This document shows positions 23,773 through 35,290 of a stretch of DNA of 64,000 bases, in pieces. The notes under the pieces were generated by a model. That model saw only the letters and a program-made list of their open reading frames with translations, was not told where the DNA came from and ran no database searches. The translations under genes were made by a program, and so were the position numbers. The stretch's first letter is position 1. Every line of letters begins with the position of its first letter. This DNA is from Metallyticus violacea (taxonomy: Eukaryota; Arthropoda; Insecta; Mantodea; Metallyticidae): the NCBI GenBank assembly GCA_030762175.1, contig CM060831.1, positions 6,276,501-6,340,500 of the forward strand, read 5' to 3'.

Positions 23773-24239
23773 TTGGGATGTGAGGTCTTAAGCGCATTTT
23801 TGATATATCAGAAATATCGTACTCGGAAATATTTAACGTTTTTTCATAGGTTAAAATAATAACAGCTTCAATAACTTGTATGCAATTTTGAAAAATCGGA
23901 AGGGGGCAATTTACACAAGAAATGCGACTGAAGAATGCGATACCCTAATAATGAGTTCGATCAAATGCCATTGCATTGGAAATCGACTTGAGTTTATGAA
24001 GTTCATTGGGATGTGAGGTCTTAAGCGCATTTTTGATATATCAGAAATATCGTACTCGGAAATATTTAACGTTTTTTCATAGGTTAAAATAATAACAGCT
24101 TCAATAACTTGTATGCAATTTTGAAAAATCGGAAGGGGGCAATTTACACAAGAAATGCGACTGAAGAATGCGATACCCTAATAATGAGTTCGATCAAATG
24201 CCATTGCATTGGAAATCGACTTGAGTTGATGAAGTTCAT
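23773..24239. repeat. Near-identical 233-bp tandem duplication
   Basis: The unit starting TTGGGATGTGAGGTCTTAAG at 23773 repeats exactly from 24006. By eye the copies differ at one base only: T at 23995 against G at 24228. The unit has no coding potential or known repeat identity. Such identity means a very recent duplication, gene conversion or an assembly artefact. Confidence 0.96.
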
Positions 24240-24720
24240 CCCTTTGGAAAAACAGGTTTTCCAGCAGCCTTTAACCAAATACTGAAGAACGTAAATAAAT
24301 TAGTTTTGTCAGTTTACGAAGCCTTATATTCATGCAAGAAGAAGTACATGTCCATATTTTTAACCCACAAAATAATGTTTAAGTAACAATTTATGATCAT
24401 GTTATTACAAGGTAGTTTTCTTGATATGAACCTTTTTGCTTACTGGCTTAGAGAACTAATTCACAGCGCTGTAAAGTAAGAGAGTGGGCACCCACAGCAA
24501 AGAAAGTGTTTTGTTTCTGAAAATTAATTTAAGAAAAATAGTATTTAAAACACTTCTTAACTTGGGGGGGGGGAAGAAGCATAATTTCTCGAATGTTCCG
24601 TCTCACGATTTACAGAGACCTCACGTATCTCTACTCATATCTAGCCATGACATTATCCCGAGAAGAGCTGATTAACTCAAGCTGGCAGGAAGGGGTGGGG
24701 GAAGATGCTGAGTGGATTCC

Positions 24721-24861
24721 CCGGGCAATGTAAACAGAAAACAAATGGAGGGAGAGCGGCTATAAAAATTCCAAGCGGAGGGTTGGTTTGTGTCCGTCTG
24801 GTGTCGGTAGGAGGTCCGAGGGGCCGGCGCCACTACCCTCCCTGATTTACTGCCGCCCCAG
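24721..24861 (+). promoter_or_regulatory. Candidate TATA promoter and 5' exon
   Basis: A consensus TATAAAAA lies at 24761-24768 in a locally GC-rich stretch, followed about 100 bases later by a possible splice donor CCCAG|GTATGC (last exon base 24861). No ATG-led coding frame links the two, so it would be an untranslated first exon. No strong initiator is seen 25-35 bases after the TATA box. This is motif-based inference only. Confidence 0.18.
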
Positions 24862-25593
24862 GTATGCGGCCCGGGATTCGAAAACACAACTTCTTGACAA
24901 GACCTTCTCTGTTCCTCACGCTAAATGCAAGTTAATGAGTATCAGCTTTATTAAAACAACTATCATGGCTTACGCAGATATCCCCACAGTCCATACGCTT
25001 CTAAGTGCAATCATCGGTGAGTTAATTAATATCCGCGAGCAATGCGGATCGTATAGAAGCGCTACCTCATGAGTATTCCTCAGCTTTGCTTCTCTTCGAA
25101 GGCAATTCCGACTTTTTGTTTCAACCTGGAAGGTTCTTTAAGGCTAACCATGACTCCGGAAACGAGCAGTTTTTTGCCTCAAAAACCTTACCTACACGCT
25201 GTAGGTGAGGATATATGATTGCGATTGGAATATTTCTCTTCGTATTTGTACCTACTGAGAGAACCAATTGTATTCCGGCCGCAGAATGGAACAATCATTG
25301 GCGCGAGCGCTATCAATACCTTAACTAATTTTTTTTTTACCCCTGCTTATAAAAGCATGGTTCTCCTTGAGAAATGGAAGTTATGTTTTCTCGGAATTTC
25401 GTTATTTAAGGATATATGGCTTCATTGAAACATACACAGAGATAAAAGTCACATCGGATTAGGTCACACAAACTGGCAATTATATGCTTGCACAATGTAT
25501 GAATTTCCTTTGAACAGAACCCTTCTGCAAAAACGCAAAAAATTTCATTAAAAAGTGCAAAATCATATCCTGTCTTTGCACATTAACGGCCTG

Positions 25594-25595
<2 letters not shown>
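24862..25595. other. Unique sequence
   Basis: No feature recognised on either strand. Confidence 0.4.

Positions 25596-25643
<48 letters not shown>
25596..25643. repeat. Poly(A) run of about 48
   Basis: A long uninterrupted A homopolymer. It could be a retroelement tail, but I see no recognisable element to its left. The run length may be inexact in the assembly. Confidence 0.9.
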
Positions 25644-25644
<1 letters not shown>

Positions 25645-26329
25645 ACTAATATGAGAATCTAAATACCTTTCCATAAATGGTTTTTTTAACTTGACGGGTA
25701 GAATTGTTAACACAGAATTATCATTAGTAAACTAGCTGATTGCGATTTTCTACGATACATACAAATAGACGCATGTTACAAAGACTCCTTCCCACATCTG
25801 AACCTCCACTTAGACAGAACACATGCACATCACTTCGGACGGTAAAGTGGCTGGCGATTTTGCATAGCTAGCGGAGAGCCAAGATGCTGTTTCGCCTAGG
25901 GCTCGGAATTATATATATTTGTTTTATCATTCCGAATTTCCAAACTTAAATGAAAGTTCAAGGGTAACTTTTGTTTCAAAAGGCCGAGTGGTTTATAAAT
26001 TAAAAATAAATACTGCATATTTTAAGATATAATGCAAATAAATGAATACGAGAATCGCTATTTAATTTTGGGATTTGAAAAAAAAAAAAAAAAAAAAAAC
26101 TATGAGAGAAGTAGCAACAGCACTAAAAATATATTTTGATTAGTGACCATTGTGAAAGTTAGTGCACAGCGCCCATTTTTGTAGCTGTAGAAAAATGTTA
26201 ATTGTGGTAGTGCACTCACTGTATGATGTTCCAAGATGGAGGTGAAAGCATTTAGGTGCGGTCTGCGCCAAATGGAAATTAGGGTAAAATTTTTCATTGA
26301 ACTTTTCAAAATTCCGCTCCTTCACTTAC
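25644..26329. other. Unique sequence with an A20 run
   Basis: Contains a second A run at 26079-26099. Otherwise nothing recognised. Confidence 0.4.
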
Positions 26330-27170
26330 TAAAGTCTGTAACTGGTTTGCACAGTTTGGACGAGGAACAGCAGCTTTGAAAGACCAGGAGCACACGAGGC
26401 GTTCAGCAACAGTGTCCACATTTGAAAACATCGCTTGTATAGAAGCCATAGTGAAGAACAATCAGCGAAATGCTTAAAGGAAGATAGAGAGTCACAGATG
26501 TCAGAAATCTCGCACCACTATCTTCGAGTGAGGGAGCTTTGATGTCATTGGGTACCCCACAACCTCACAGATGAACAAAAGGCAGAAAGACTGGAATGGT
26601 GCCTTTGTTTGAACAACGGCAACTCTTCATTAATGACAAAAGCTGAATTAGCTAATATGATAAGGAGTCAAATAGCCAGTCGACGATTTGGGTGTTCCCA
26701 AATGATGAAATTAAGCGAGGCCGAAACATGGTTGGTAGTTTGTTCTCAGTAAACGTCCATATTGGAATCATTTCACTTCAGGAACCAAAAACATCTCTGC
26801 CAACTGGTACATTACAGTTTGCCTCCCTAGGGTCAACAGAAAGGCAAGTTGCTTCACTGTAACAATGCCTCTACTTTGAAAACAACAGAATTTCTGCAAA
26901 AATCGGAGGATTACTCATAAACCATCCGCCATACAGTCCAGATCAGGCTCATTGTGATTTTTCTGTTTCCAACTATCAAGGAAAAAACTGGAGGGCCATA
27001 AGTTGGAAGTCTAGAAGAAACTGTTTTGTCATTGTTTTTATCTCTAAAGAAGCATGGGTATGGCTGCTTCCACGACTAATTTCAAGGATGAAGTTTTGTA
27101 TCGAAAGTGGCGGGAGACAACTTAGAAAAGAAATTGGCAGAGCTGATGAGTTAAGAATCCCTAAAATTAA
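26330..27170 (+). mobile_element. Degenerate mariner element M5
   Basis: Plus-strand fragments match one mariner lineage in order: WFAQFGRGTAALKDQEHTRRS and ATVSTFENIACIEAIVKNNQR near 26345-26475, a WC-LNNGNSS-like stretch near 26600, and STIWVFPNDEIKRGRN near 26680-26730. HCNNASTLKTTEFLQKSE (motif 2, Asp replaced by Asn-like decay) lies near 26860-26910. PPYSPDQAHCDF with the third Asp is near 26928-26965, and a C-terminal SRMKFCIESGG near 27080-27112. The first catalytic motif is lost. Terminal repeats could not be assigned. Confidence 0.85.
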
Positions 27171-28665
27171 ATAACTGCTTTCGAATTCTAACCGATTATG
27201 GAATTCAATCACCTGAAATGTGGCTGTGATGAAAGACGCAGATATCAACAAGGAGCGATGCTGAGTCATGCACCTCAAGTTACTTCCCCCAGTGTAATTC
27301 ACTTCGCCGGTTGCTGCAATGCATTAAGCTGAACTGTCGTGCATGTGGTCGAAGTATTCTAAAAAAAAAGTGAGTGACTTACTCGTTTGAGTCAATACAT
27401 AAATTACTTCATAGATATGTTTACAACAGATAACAAAAGTGTTTTCTCTAAGGTATGTGAAAAGGGTTAGTTGCAAACCAGCGCTTTCAATGCAAACTTG
27501 TTTTTATCCATGCGGCCTTTTTCTCTCATGAACTTATGGGCATTTTCCATCTGGCATGGATATATTGTAGCGCATTTATGAGGCGGGCACGCTCTGAGGA
27601 TGCAACATTTAAGTGGAAATAAACTTAACCAAGTTAATGATCCAAAAGCATTCAAATTTAAACAAAAATGTCGGCACACTTATATAAGAATTGAAAGTTT
27701 TTAAGTTAGCTTATATGCCAAACTTCGCATACATTAAATGGGGAATTATGGAGGACTACGAGCATCTGAAACACGAACCTTAGTGACATTGAGTGTTATA
27801 AATAATCGTGCAATGTTGAACGTACATTTTAAAAAACAAGTCACCATTCCGTGATAACTGGCACAACTTTAAGACACCCAACATTCGTAATTCACCTCGA
27901 TAACCAGGTTAAGGAAACGGGTTAGCGCCGGTGCTACTCTATTTTCAATTTAGACAAATTGTTTGAAACACATTTTAAGCATAATTTATCGCCTAATTAT
28001 TAATTTCCTAGAATATTTTGATACCAATCCTTAGACAGAACACGACTTTTGTAAACTATCAGATGATACTAATTTAGTGCCTTATGCAGGGGGCTTTACC
28101 TGCTCTAATGGAGCTCTGTGAACCATTTCAGAGTGTATTGAAGTAGCACAACTACTGTGCCCAAACAATAGCAGTCCCAACCTGCGATCCCAAACATCCT
28201 CACAATGAAGATCAAATTCGGTCCAAGTTTTCCTGCAGGTGGAGGGGGTTTCACCGCTAAACAAACAGCGCGGATGTAGCATTAAACCTCGGGAGTGACA
28301 AAGCAGGAGTCGAGGAGTGTCAGCCTTCAAGTACGTAAGTGGAAGAATGGCCTGGCTATTCTTTGGCTCAGTAGCCAATTATTTTGTGCAGTTTTTCATC
28401 TGTGTTCATTTTACTCACACTACAGCAATAGCCTAACGCTTCCTTTGTCTTCCAAACAGCTTACACGAAGTCTCTAGCATTCCTTAACATTTCAAGACAT
28501 GGGGAGAGGAACGGTGAGGTGATGAAGTTATGAAATTGTCTAAATTACGATCATTAAGGCGATTCAAGAGTGAATTGCTGAAATTGTAAACTAAGTATGC
28601 TATATTTTTAAATATGCATTAAAGGTTTATGCTGGTACAAATAAATACTACTGAAGGTATCTGGA
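27171..28665. other. Unique sequence
   Basis: No family recognised. A 98-codon minus-strand frame (28378-28082) is open but resembles nothing I can name. Confidence 0.4.
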
Positions 28666-28667
28666 AT

Positions 28668-28775
28668 TCACCTTCTCAGGGTAAGGAAAAACTCCGAACA
28701 AAACCTGACCGGGATTCGAACCTAGGACCTCCGGATTAATAGTCACTAACGCAACCGCGAGACCAGGGAGGCGGT
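28668..28775 (-). mobile_element. SINE family C copy
   Basis: Minus-strand tRNA-derived head with box A around CTGGTCTCGCGGTTGCGTTAG and box B TAGGTTCGAATCCCGG, followed by TTTTTCCTTACCCTGAGAAGG and CCAGATACC. The same order of blocks recurs in the more diverged copy at 53430-53565. The copy is short, so either the family is small or this copy is 3'-truncated. Confidence 0.8.
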
Positions 28776-30049
28776 ATAAAACAATTTGTTCACGCTACAA
28801 TGATGTTTTTCTTGCAGAGTTCATAAGTATTCTCTTTTGAAGTCTTGCAATACCCACTATTAAATTTCATTAAATCTAAATTCTATTTCCTTTTTGAGAC
28901 AGAAACTTTTTTGAGTACTTATTATATATGACATAATGAACAACTCAGTTGCATTCTGTTTGGTAGATCTTTTTAGGAGTGCTGTAATATGCGGATTTTG
29001 TTCTTACTACAGTTTCTTTCAGACAGCTTCAACTTCCTTTTTGTACATCCCTTCCCGTAGCATTTATATCTTTAGTAAAAGTGTTTAGATATGTGTGAAC
29101 GTGGGCGTGAGGGAGTTTAAATGTGTAAGGGGCATTGAAAAAGAAAAGGGTATCGGGTTTAAAAATGGCATCTGGAAGTCGGGGATGCACTTTTTTAAAA
29201 ATAGGAAGGTTTAATTTTGTAACGTTAAAAACTCAAACCGCAAATATTCCTTGAATTTATCGACACCTTAACTCGTGGATATTCTTAAGGGTTTAAACCC
29301 CAATGATCCAGATTTAAATACAAATATCTGGCAACGAGAACAAGCGAGATAATATTCCACTGTTTTCTTTTAAAAAACGAACAGTTAAAATGAGCTTTTA
29401 ACTGCAGATTTATGTTGAAATAGATAAAGGTACAAGTTAAGAATTAACTCAGAGTGCTAAGAACAGACAAAAACGTGGCATCAGACCCCACGAAGAAAAA
29501 ATAAACAAACAAATTAACCGAAATGAAAAAATACAAGCATATAAACCCGTATAAGAAAGACGTTCAGCATGATAAATTAAAGTGTTTCGAAAGAGTGATT
29601 GAATCCGACAAAATACATTTTACTAATATTTCATTCCATTATTTGGTTGAGACTATTATCGTCTAGCATCGATCCTAGGTCCACTTAGAAATAATATTTA
29701 TATATAATGTAATCACAAAAGGGTCATAGAGACATATGGTTTAACATGTTGTTTATAGGAATAAGAAAGAAGGCAAAATACAAATGAAAGGGTAGGTTGC
29801 CCAGAAATAAAAAGCATTGTAATCTTTTAGAGTAAATAGATTTCCATTTGTGAGATCAGTCGAAATGGAACCTCGGAAGCGGCCGCATAGAGGAACTAAT
29901 CGTGATCCCAAGGAAATAAGTATTCTTGTTAGAATTGCCGAAAAGACTCATACAGTAGCTAAAGGAAATTGTCATATCATAAACTTATAACATTTTCCGA
30001 TAAGGCTTTCTCTTATAGTCTAGTTATTCGGTTCAGTATCTAAGAACTA
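28776..30049. other. Unique AT-rich sequence
   Basis: No gene or repeat recognised. Confidence 0.4.
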
Positions 30050-30600
30050 AAATCTAAGAATCGATCGTGGGAGGACCCTGTTCAGATCTCAGATAATTAG
30101 CCAATGAAAGGGAAAAGATATAAATGAGTGTAAAAACCCACCAATAAGGAGATATGTATAGGAAGATCATATCACGTGACATTAAGAAAGTTATGATGAA
30201 AGCGTTTATAGCACATAAAACCGGCGGACGGTCGAAATAATTAAAGCAGATGTAAGTTGAAAATTAGGAAGGATAAAATTTGTTATTTGTTAGTTGGGGC
30301 TGAAATGAGTGGGAGAAGTGTAAGAAAAAGCGGAAGAGCGGAGCAGGAAGAGTCACAAGTTACACTGGTATGGGAATTTATCAATTAGACAATTTATATA
30401 AGTATAGAAGTCAGTTAGTCAGTCAATGAGTCATTCAGTTAGGTCAAGCCAGAGTTGAAGTGAAGATAGTTGTGAAAATAAAATCTTGTGTAGGAACCCT
30501 CAATTAATCAGTTCGATTAGGTGGAAACAATTTTCAAGATTTTATTCTATCGTGACGTGATAGGAACTATATTTATGACGTGTTAATATATGGTGAAAAC
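30050..30600 (+). repeat. Probable solo LTR
   Basis: The order of signals fits an insect LTR: TATATAAG at 30395-30402, then initiator-like TCAGTTAGTCAGTC from 30411 with further TCAGTTAGG at 30436, and a polyadenylation signal AATAAA at 30477-30482. A short U5-like stretch follows. No gag-pol similarity lies on either side in the window, so a solo LTR is suggested. I cannot fix the TG/CA ends or the 4-6 bp duplication, and the boundaries are approximate. Confidence 0.35.
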
Positions 30601-31045
30601 TGGAACTGCAAGGGTTATATTATCGTTTTTCATCATCTCCTTTCCCTGTGATGGTGTAGCACAAAAACGTTCAGCTAATAAATTGAGCTTATAGCCGAGG
30701 ACAAAACATTACAAGACGGCGGTATTGAATGGAGGTTCGACCAATCACCCCCTGAGATACCAATCCATTTATGAACTTCGATCACCTCCTTATAAGTAAC
30801 TAATCTAAGCCCAATCACAACAAAGTAAGTTATTACAAATACCGCCGCATACTAAAGCAATTATATTTTCCACTGCTTATGAGTAAGCATTAGTAAACTT
30901 ACATGTCGGAACTAGTCCTTTTCATAATGTGCCACATTTTTTCATCTGCACATTTACGAGTATTATCGTATCACATGGCAATTTAAATAACCATGTGTAT
31001 ATTTGCCCGATTTCCAAACATCTTTCCATGTCAACATTAATTTCC

Positions 31046-31300
31046 TCATGGTTTCAAAAAAGCAACCCTGTCAAAGGTGCTGAAAACTGAAAATGCTAAT
31101 GCTAAGTTTTTGTTACAAGAAAAGGCATATGAGCGTACAACCGAGTAAAAAGTTGTGGGTCTTAAGAAATTCATGGAGGAGAATAAATTAAGAGAGGGGC
31201 ATGTGTTGTGTGCAGCGTATTTGAGAAAAGGAGTCAGAATTGTACGGGAGAGATTACAAACCTCTGAAAGAAAATGCAAACAAAGTTGAAGCAGAACATT
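31046..31300 (+). pseudogene. Unidentified coding-like fragment
   Basis: A plus-strand frame from 31049 reads GFKKATLSKVLKTENANAKF, continues through one in-frame stop (about 31145), then KFMEENKLREGHVLCAAYLR and KGVRIVRERLQTSERKCKQS before a stop near 31291. The charged, helix-like composition looks like real former coding sequence. I do not recognise the family; an eroded transposon protein or an exon relic are both possible. The opposite strand is also open (31372-31046) but is hydrophobic and less protein-like. Confidence 0.3.
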
Positions 31301-31507
31301 ATTAAGAGTTATATGCAGCTCGGTGATTTTTAAACTCTTCACAAAGTTTTTTAATTCAAAACTGATTTCCATCTCAGGAAGTATTTTGTTAGGAGTGAAA
31401 CATTTGCATACTAGGTTTTAATAAAAATTATTGCATTTAAAATCAGAATTACTATGTAAATTAATATAGATTTTTAAAAATTTCACTAAAGTTTATAACA
31501 CTGATGA

Positions 31508-31745
31508 CCAAGGTCGCTAAGGCAGGAATAGTGAGCGGGAGGTCTGCTTTTCAAATCCAATTTTGACTGCGCTCCCTGACATTGTCCAGCATCCAGTGGC
31601 AAATGCCAGAAAGTTACTCCAATGTTACACCCGGAACGTATCCTGTCCATAAGCTCTTATCCAATATATAATATTACCTCATATATCACCAGTGCCACCA
31701 CCTATGATGTCACAGTAGTCAAACCTAAAATTAAACATTTTATAA
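31508..31745 (+). mobile_element. SINE family A, strongly diverged copy
   Basis: Plus-strand relic. The head is GGTCGCTAAGGCAGGAATAG and GTGAGCGGGAGGTCTGC with box B decayed to TTTTCAAATCC. The GGCAAATGCC block and the AGTGCCACCACCTATGATG/CACAGTAGT 3' region follow in the family order. It is the oldest-looking A copy in the window. Confidence 0.75.
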
Positions 31746-32440
31746 AATGGTTTAAAAAATTAAAAAGGTAGATCCAAATAAAAATGGACAATTTTAAAAA
31801 AAACATAAGAAAGAATTTTCATTTTTTGTGCACAGGTCGAGGAAATAATGGACATATCATAAAACCTCTTTTAGAAGAAAACATTAAAAAAAAAAAAAAA
31901 AAAAAAGCTGGTATGAACCTTAAAACAGACTACCAGATTTGATTATGAGGTACATTTTAAAGAAAGATGGACGTAGAAAGACCACACCGGAAAGATTTAA
32001 TTTGAGCCTAACCCTTAAAGAAGTGGAGCAGACGAAAAAGAAAAAGACGATTAAAAATGGACAAGTTGTGAATGTTCTATATACGAATTTGCAAATCAAT
32101 ATTTTCAAATCAAAATTTGCTTCCAAGATGGCGCCGATTAAAATTCGTTACGAATTTTTCAATACCCTCATCAATAAATCGTTTAAAAATAAACGAGTCA
32201 GCTAAGAATCACATTTATGAAAAACAGAACCACAATCGAAGAAAATATTTTTTAAAATTGTATTTAAAGTCTGCGAGAAATCTTCTGCACTTCTTATGTG
32301 AAACACTGTAATGTAATTAAATGAAACGTTTGATGCATATGAGTCAATATTTGTAGAAAGATGAGTTTTGAAAACAACAAAATGTGGGGGGGAAGCAACT
32401 TAAAAAATTAAGTTACAGATTTCAATACATTTTGGAAAGA
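31746..32440. other. AT-rich sequence, nothing identified
   Basis: An 88-codon frame (31939-32205) is lysine-rich because of local A-richness. I see no family signature. Confidence 0.4.
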
Positions 32441-32480
32441 AAGAAAGAAACAAACAAACAAACAAACAAACAAACAAACC
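32441..32480. repeat. (AAAG)n(AAAC)n simple repeat
   Basis: Tetranucleotide run; a T20 run follows at 32537-32558. Confidence 0.9.
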
Positions 32481-32604
32481 TTTTCAAAAGCTTTCCTCAA
32501 CATAGGAGTGACCCTTTGTGCCCTGTATGACATACTTTTTTTTTTTTTTTTTTTTTTTCCTGTTTTCATAGTCACTTTGATTTTTATAGCAAATATCTGC
32601 TTAG

Positions 32605-33239
32605 CGAGGAAGTACAATCTTCGCAACCGGTAAAAAGGAGATAGAATCGGCGTGCGTAAAGTTAATATCTTAATCTTAGTATTTATATTTTTACTGAAAG
32701 CACAAAATTATAATCTGTTTAAAACTGAGTAATAAGATGCAATTTGTATTGTAAGAGACGATTAAAATGATGCCCCTCAGTGGCAATACATTGCTGATAC
32801 TTGTGTAGGAAATTCCTATATTTCATCTAACTTTTCTTCCATAAGAACACGGCGGCTGGGAACACGTTTTTTGCCATGAGACATCCTATCTCTCATAACT
32901 TTTTAACAAGTAGGCGAACAGTTTCTCTAAGTTAAATACGATTACCAGGATATTTTCTTATGAATCGCCTAATCACTTCTCTGAAGAATCTGTATGTATG
33001 GTACATAAAAATCCTTTCTTCAAGACTACATTTATGTACTGACATAACCAACAAAGAACAATTGGCATACAATTTACACACAATGAAAACACTGAGTAAC
33101 ACACGAAAGCATAATCATCCGCTGAGTAAGTCATCCTTATACTGTCTACAAACTGCTACCTGCTCATGCATTGTAGACCTGGCTTCTCCCAGTACGCAGC
33201 CTCTCTCTGCCGACTCCGTAACTCAAATAATCTCATTGT
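32605..33239 (-). mobile_element. DUF4817-type transposon deletion derivative, copy E1
   Basis: Minus-strand element aligned over its length with copy E4 at 60410-61025. It starts at 33239 with terminal sequence ACAATGAGATTATTTGAGTT. After an untranslated leader it encodes an N-terminal helix-turn-helix segment, MYHTYRFFREVIRRFIRKYP near 32990-32930, then KKRVPSRRVLMEEKLDEI near 32875-32825, typical of DUF4817-type insect transposases. It then passes directly to a C-terminal-like QQCIATEGHHFNRLLQ (another frame) near 32795-32750. The whole DDE core is missing. The left terminal repeat is not visible, so that end is approximate. Confidence 0.78.
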
Positions 33240-33802
33240 TCATTTGCACATAAAATAAACAGTAATATCTCTAAGTACTAGGAACTCATATAAATGTCTC
33301 TAAGATAAACACGAATTAGATTCCCAACTAAAATCACTAATAAAATATTACAAGAAATATGATGAAGATTTGGAAAGGAAATGACTAAGCCATACCCTTG
33401 GATAACGTTGCAATGTTTACAAGCACAATATATACTTCTGAGCTACTTACTGGACTGCCATCCGTTTGATTTCTTCCAAAAAACTGCTTGCTACCCATGA
33501 AAAATGACCTGTAGAAATAAATTTGAAAGGAAAGTTGAAGCAGTTCAATAGTTACGAACATTTAAAGGGGGAAGCTTAATCAAAAATACGAAACCTTCAT
33601 TTCCAATTCAATTGCTCAATCATTGCCGAATGTCTCATAGGCGAAGACATAGGAATACACCAGTACAACATTTTCTATTATTTCTGATACAGCAGCACTC
33701 CACACAAAGAAAAGTTTGTGAATCAGGGGCGTCACCACTTCAAATCTAAACTGTCTACGAGGGTTACATTTTAAGTTTTCACAAACGACCACTAGATTTT
33801 AT
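33240..33802. other. Unique sequence
   Basis: No feature recognised. Confidence 0.4.
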
Positions 33803-34076
33803 CTTTTTTTGATTTGGTTTATTTATGAACGCTCTTTAACAGCTCAGGTCATCAGCGTCCCATTCCATTCAGGGCGTGAAATGGTCGACAAATTTTGCTC
33901 AGAGGCCTCTTCTCTCAGACTCGAGGTTCCTTTTCGTGCCGTAAATGTACGACACGGAACCCACGGCTTTACTTCCCTTCCGAAGGAAGCCATACTTAGG
34001 ATTTTTACGTCTGAAAAAATCCATCGATCCTGGCCGGGTTTGAACCCGCGATCTTGGGTTACCACTAGGTGGTCCT
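33803..34076 (-). mobile_element. SINE family B copy with 17-bp head deletion
   Basis: Minus-strand copy with intact box B GGGTTCAAACCCGGCC and the GAAGGAAGCCATACTTAGG block. Compared with the 12771 copy it lacks about 17 bases between the box A region and box B, which would impair Pol III promoter spacing. The tail at left reads AAACCAAATCAAAAAAAG. Confidence 0.93.
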
Positions 34077-34099
34077 AATGAGATATGCCAGTATTGTTT

Positions 34100-35290
34100 T
34101 CGGAACAATTGACATTTTTTATTTTGAAAAAAGTTACAGCTTAGAATTTGACTGTTAGTTTGTTTATAGTGAGCGTTTAAACAAAGCAATTTTGCATAAA
34201 AATGGAAATGTCCTGTGATGGTTTTCGTTGGATGATTTTTGACGATTTTAGTAAAGGCCTAACTCAACAGCAATGCATAGAATCGCTTCGTTCAGTTTTT
34301 GGTAATGAAGCACCATAAGAAAACACTGTTTATAATTGGTTGGCAGAATTTTTGGATCCGGCGACAAATTTCGTTATGGTCGACCAAAATCGGTTGTCAT
34401 TAAAAAAAAAAAAAAAATCGATACTGTGTGCAACATGATATATGTCGGCATGTGACTTAATGAGATAGAGACATCCTCAAGCATATCGAAAATTGCAGTA
34501 CATTCGATTTTGTATGAACATTTAGTTATGAAACAGATTTTTCCCCGATGGATGCCGCATAATTTGACCGAAACTCCAAAAACGCTCGTATTAATTGGTG
34601 CAACGAAATTCACAAAAAACTCCACCGAGGAACTTCAAAATCAGTATACAACGTTACAACAGGTAACGAAACTTGAATACATTTGTCTGAACCGGAAACT
34701 AAGCACTGTTTGGGTGTTCTAAGATGAACCTAATCCCACAAAAGTTGTTCGTTCACAAAGCACTTTCAAGAAAATGATAATTTGCTTCTTCAGTTGCACT
34801 GGACATGTCTGAAGAACAGATAATGCTGAACGGTATACGACAATTTCTTTGCCAGAAGTCATCGACGAAATCAGGAAAAATAACCGAAAATGTCACATCA
34901 GTCTTCATAATGACAATGCTAGCTCTCATACAGCACGTGTCACAATTGATTATTTGAAGGAAAAAAAAAAAAAAAACATCGAATTAATCTCTTATTGCCC
35001 GTATTTACATAATTTATCGTCTAACGACTTCTTTTTTCCTGAATGTCAAACAAAAAATATCTGCACAGCGATTTCCATCATCTCAAGAAGCTGTTGAAGC
35101 CTTTGGAAACCATGTTTTTGAGATATCAACTTCAGAGTGGAAAAGATGTTTCGAGAATTAGTTTGAACATATGCAAAAGTGTATAAATCTTAAAGGCGAA
35201 TATTTTGAAAATCAATAAAACAGTTTGTTCCAAAAAGTGTTATTTTCTTTCCTAGTTTTTGTAAAAACTTAAAAGGCAACCGTTGTATTA
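34100..35290 (+). mobile_element. Degenerate mariner element M6
   Basis: A nearly complete but frameshifted transposase: helix-turn-helix LTQQQCIESLRSVFGNEAP and NTVYNWLAEF near 34258-34350, then VWVF-DEPNPTKVVRS near 34710-34755 (motif 1 region with a stop). LPEVIDEIRKNNRKCHISLH (34852-34910) runs into DNASSHTA with motif 2 Asp. LSSNDFFF near 35017 has the third Asp in place. A C-terminal relic ends in KGEYFEN near 35190. A probable 3' terminal repeat containing GGTTGCCTTTTAAGTTTTTAC (complement) lies near 35255-35285. Poly(A) runs at 34403 and 34960 were added by slippage and break the frame. Confidence 0.92.

Noticed and set aside
28082..28378. 98-codon minus-strand open frame as a gene
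   Set aside because: No domain, splice or promoter support, and no resemblance to a known family.
33788..34076. ACCACTAG as target-site duplication of the SINE B copy at 33803
   Set aside because: The right-hand match is part of the SINE's own tRNA-like head, so it cannot be a duplication.
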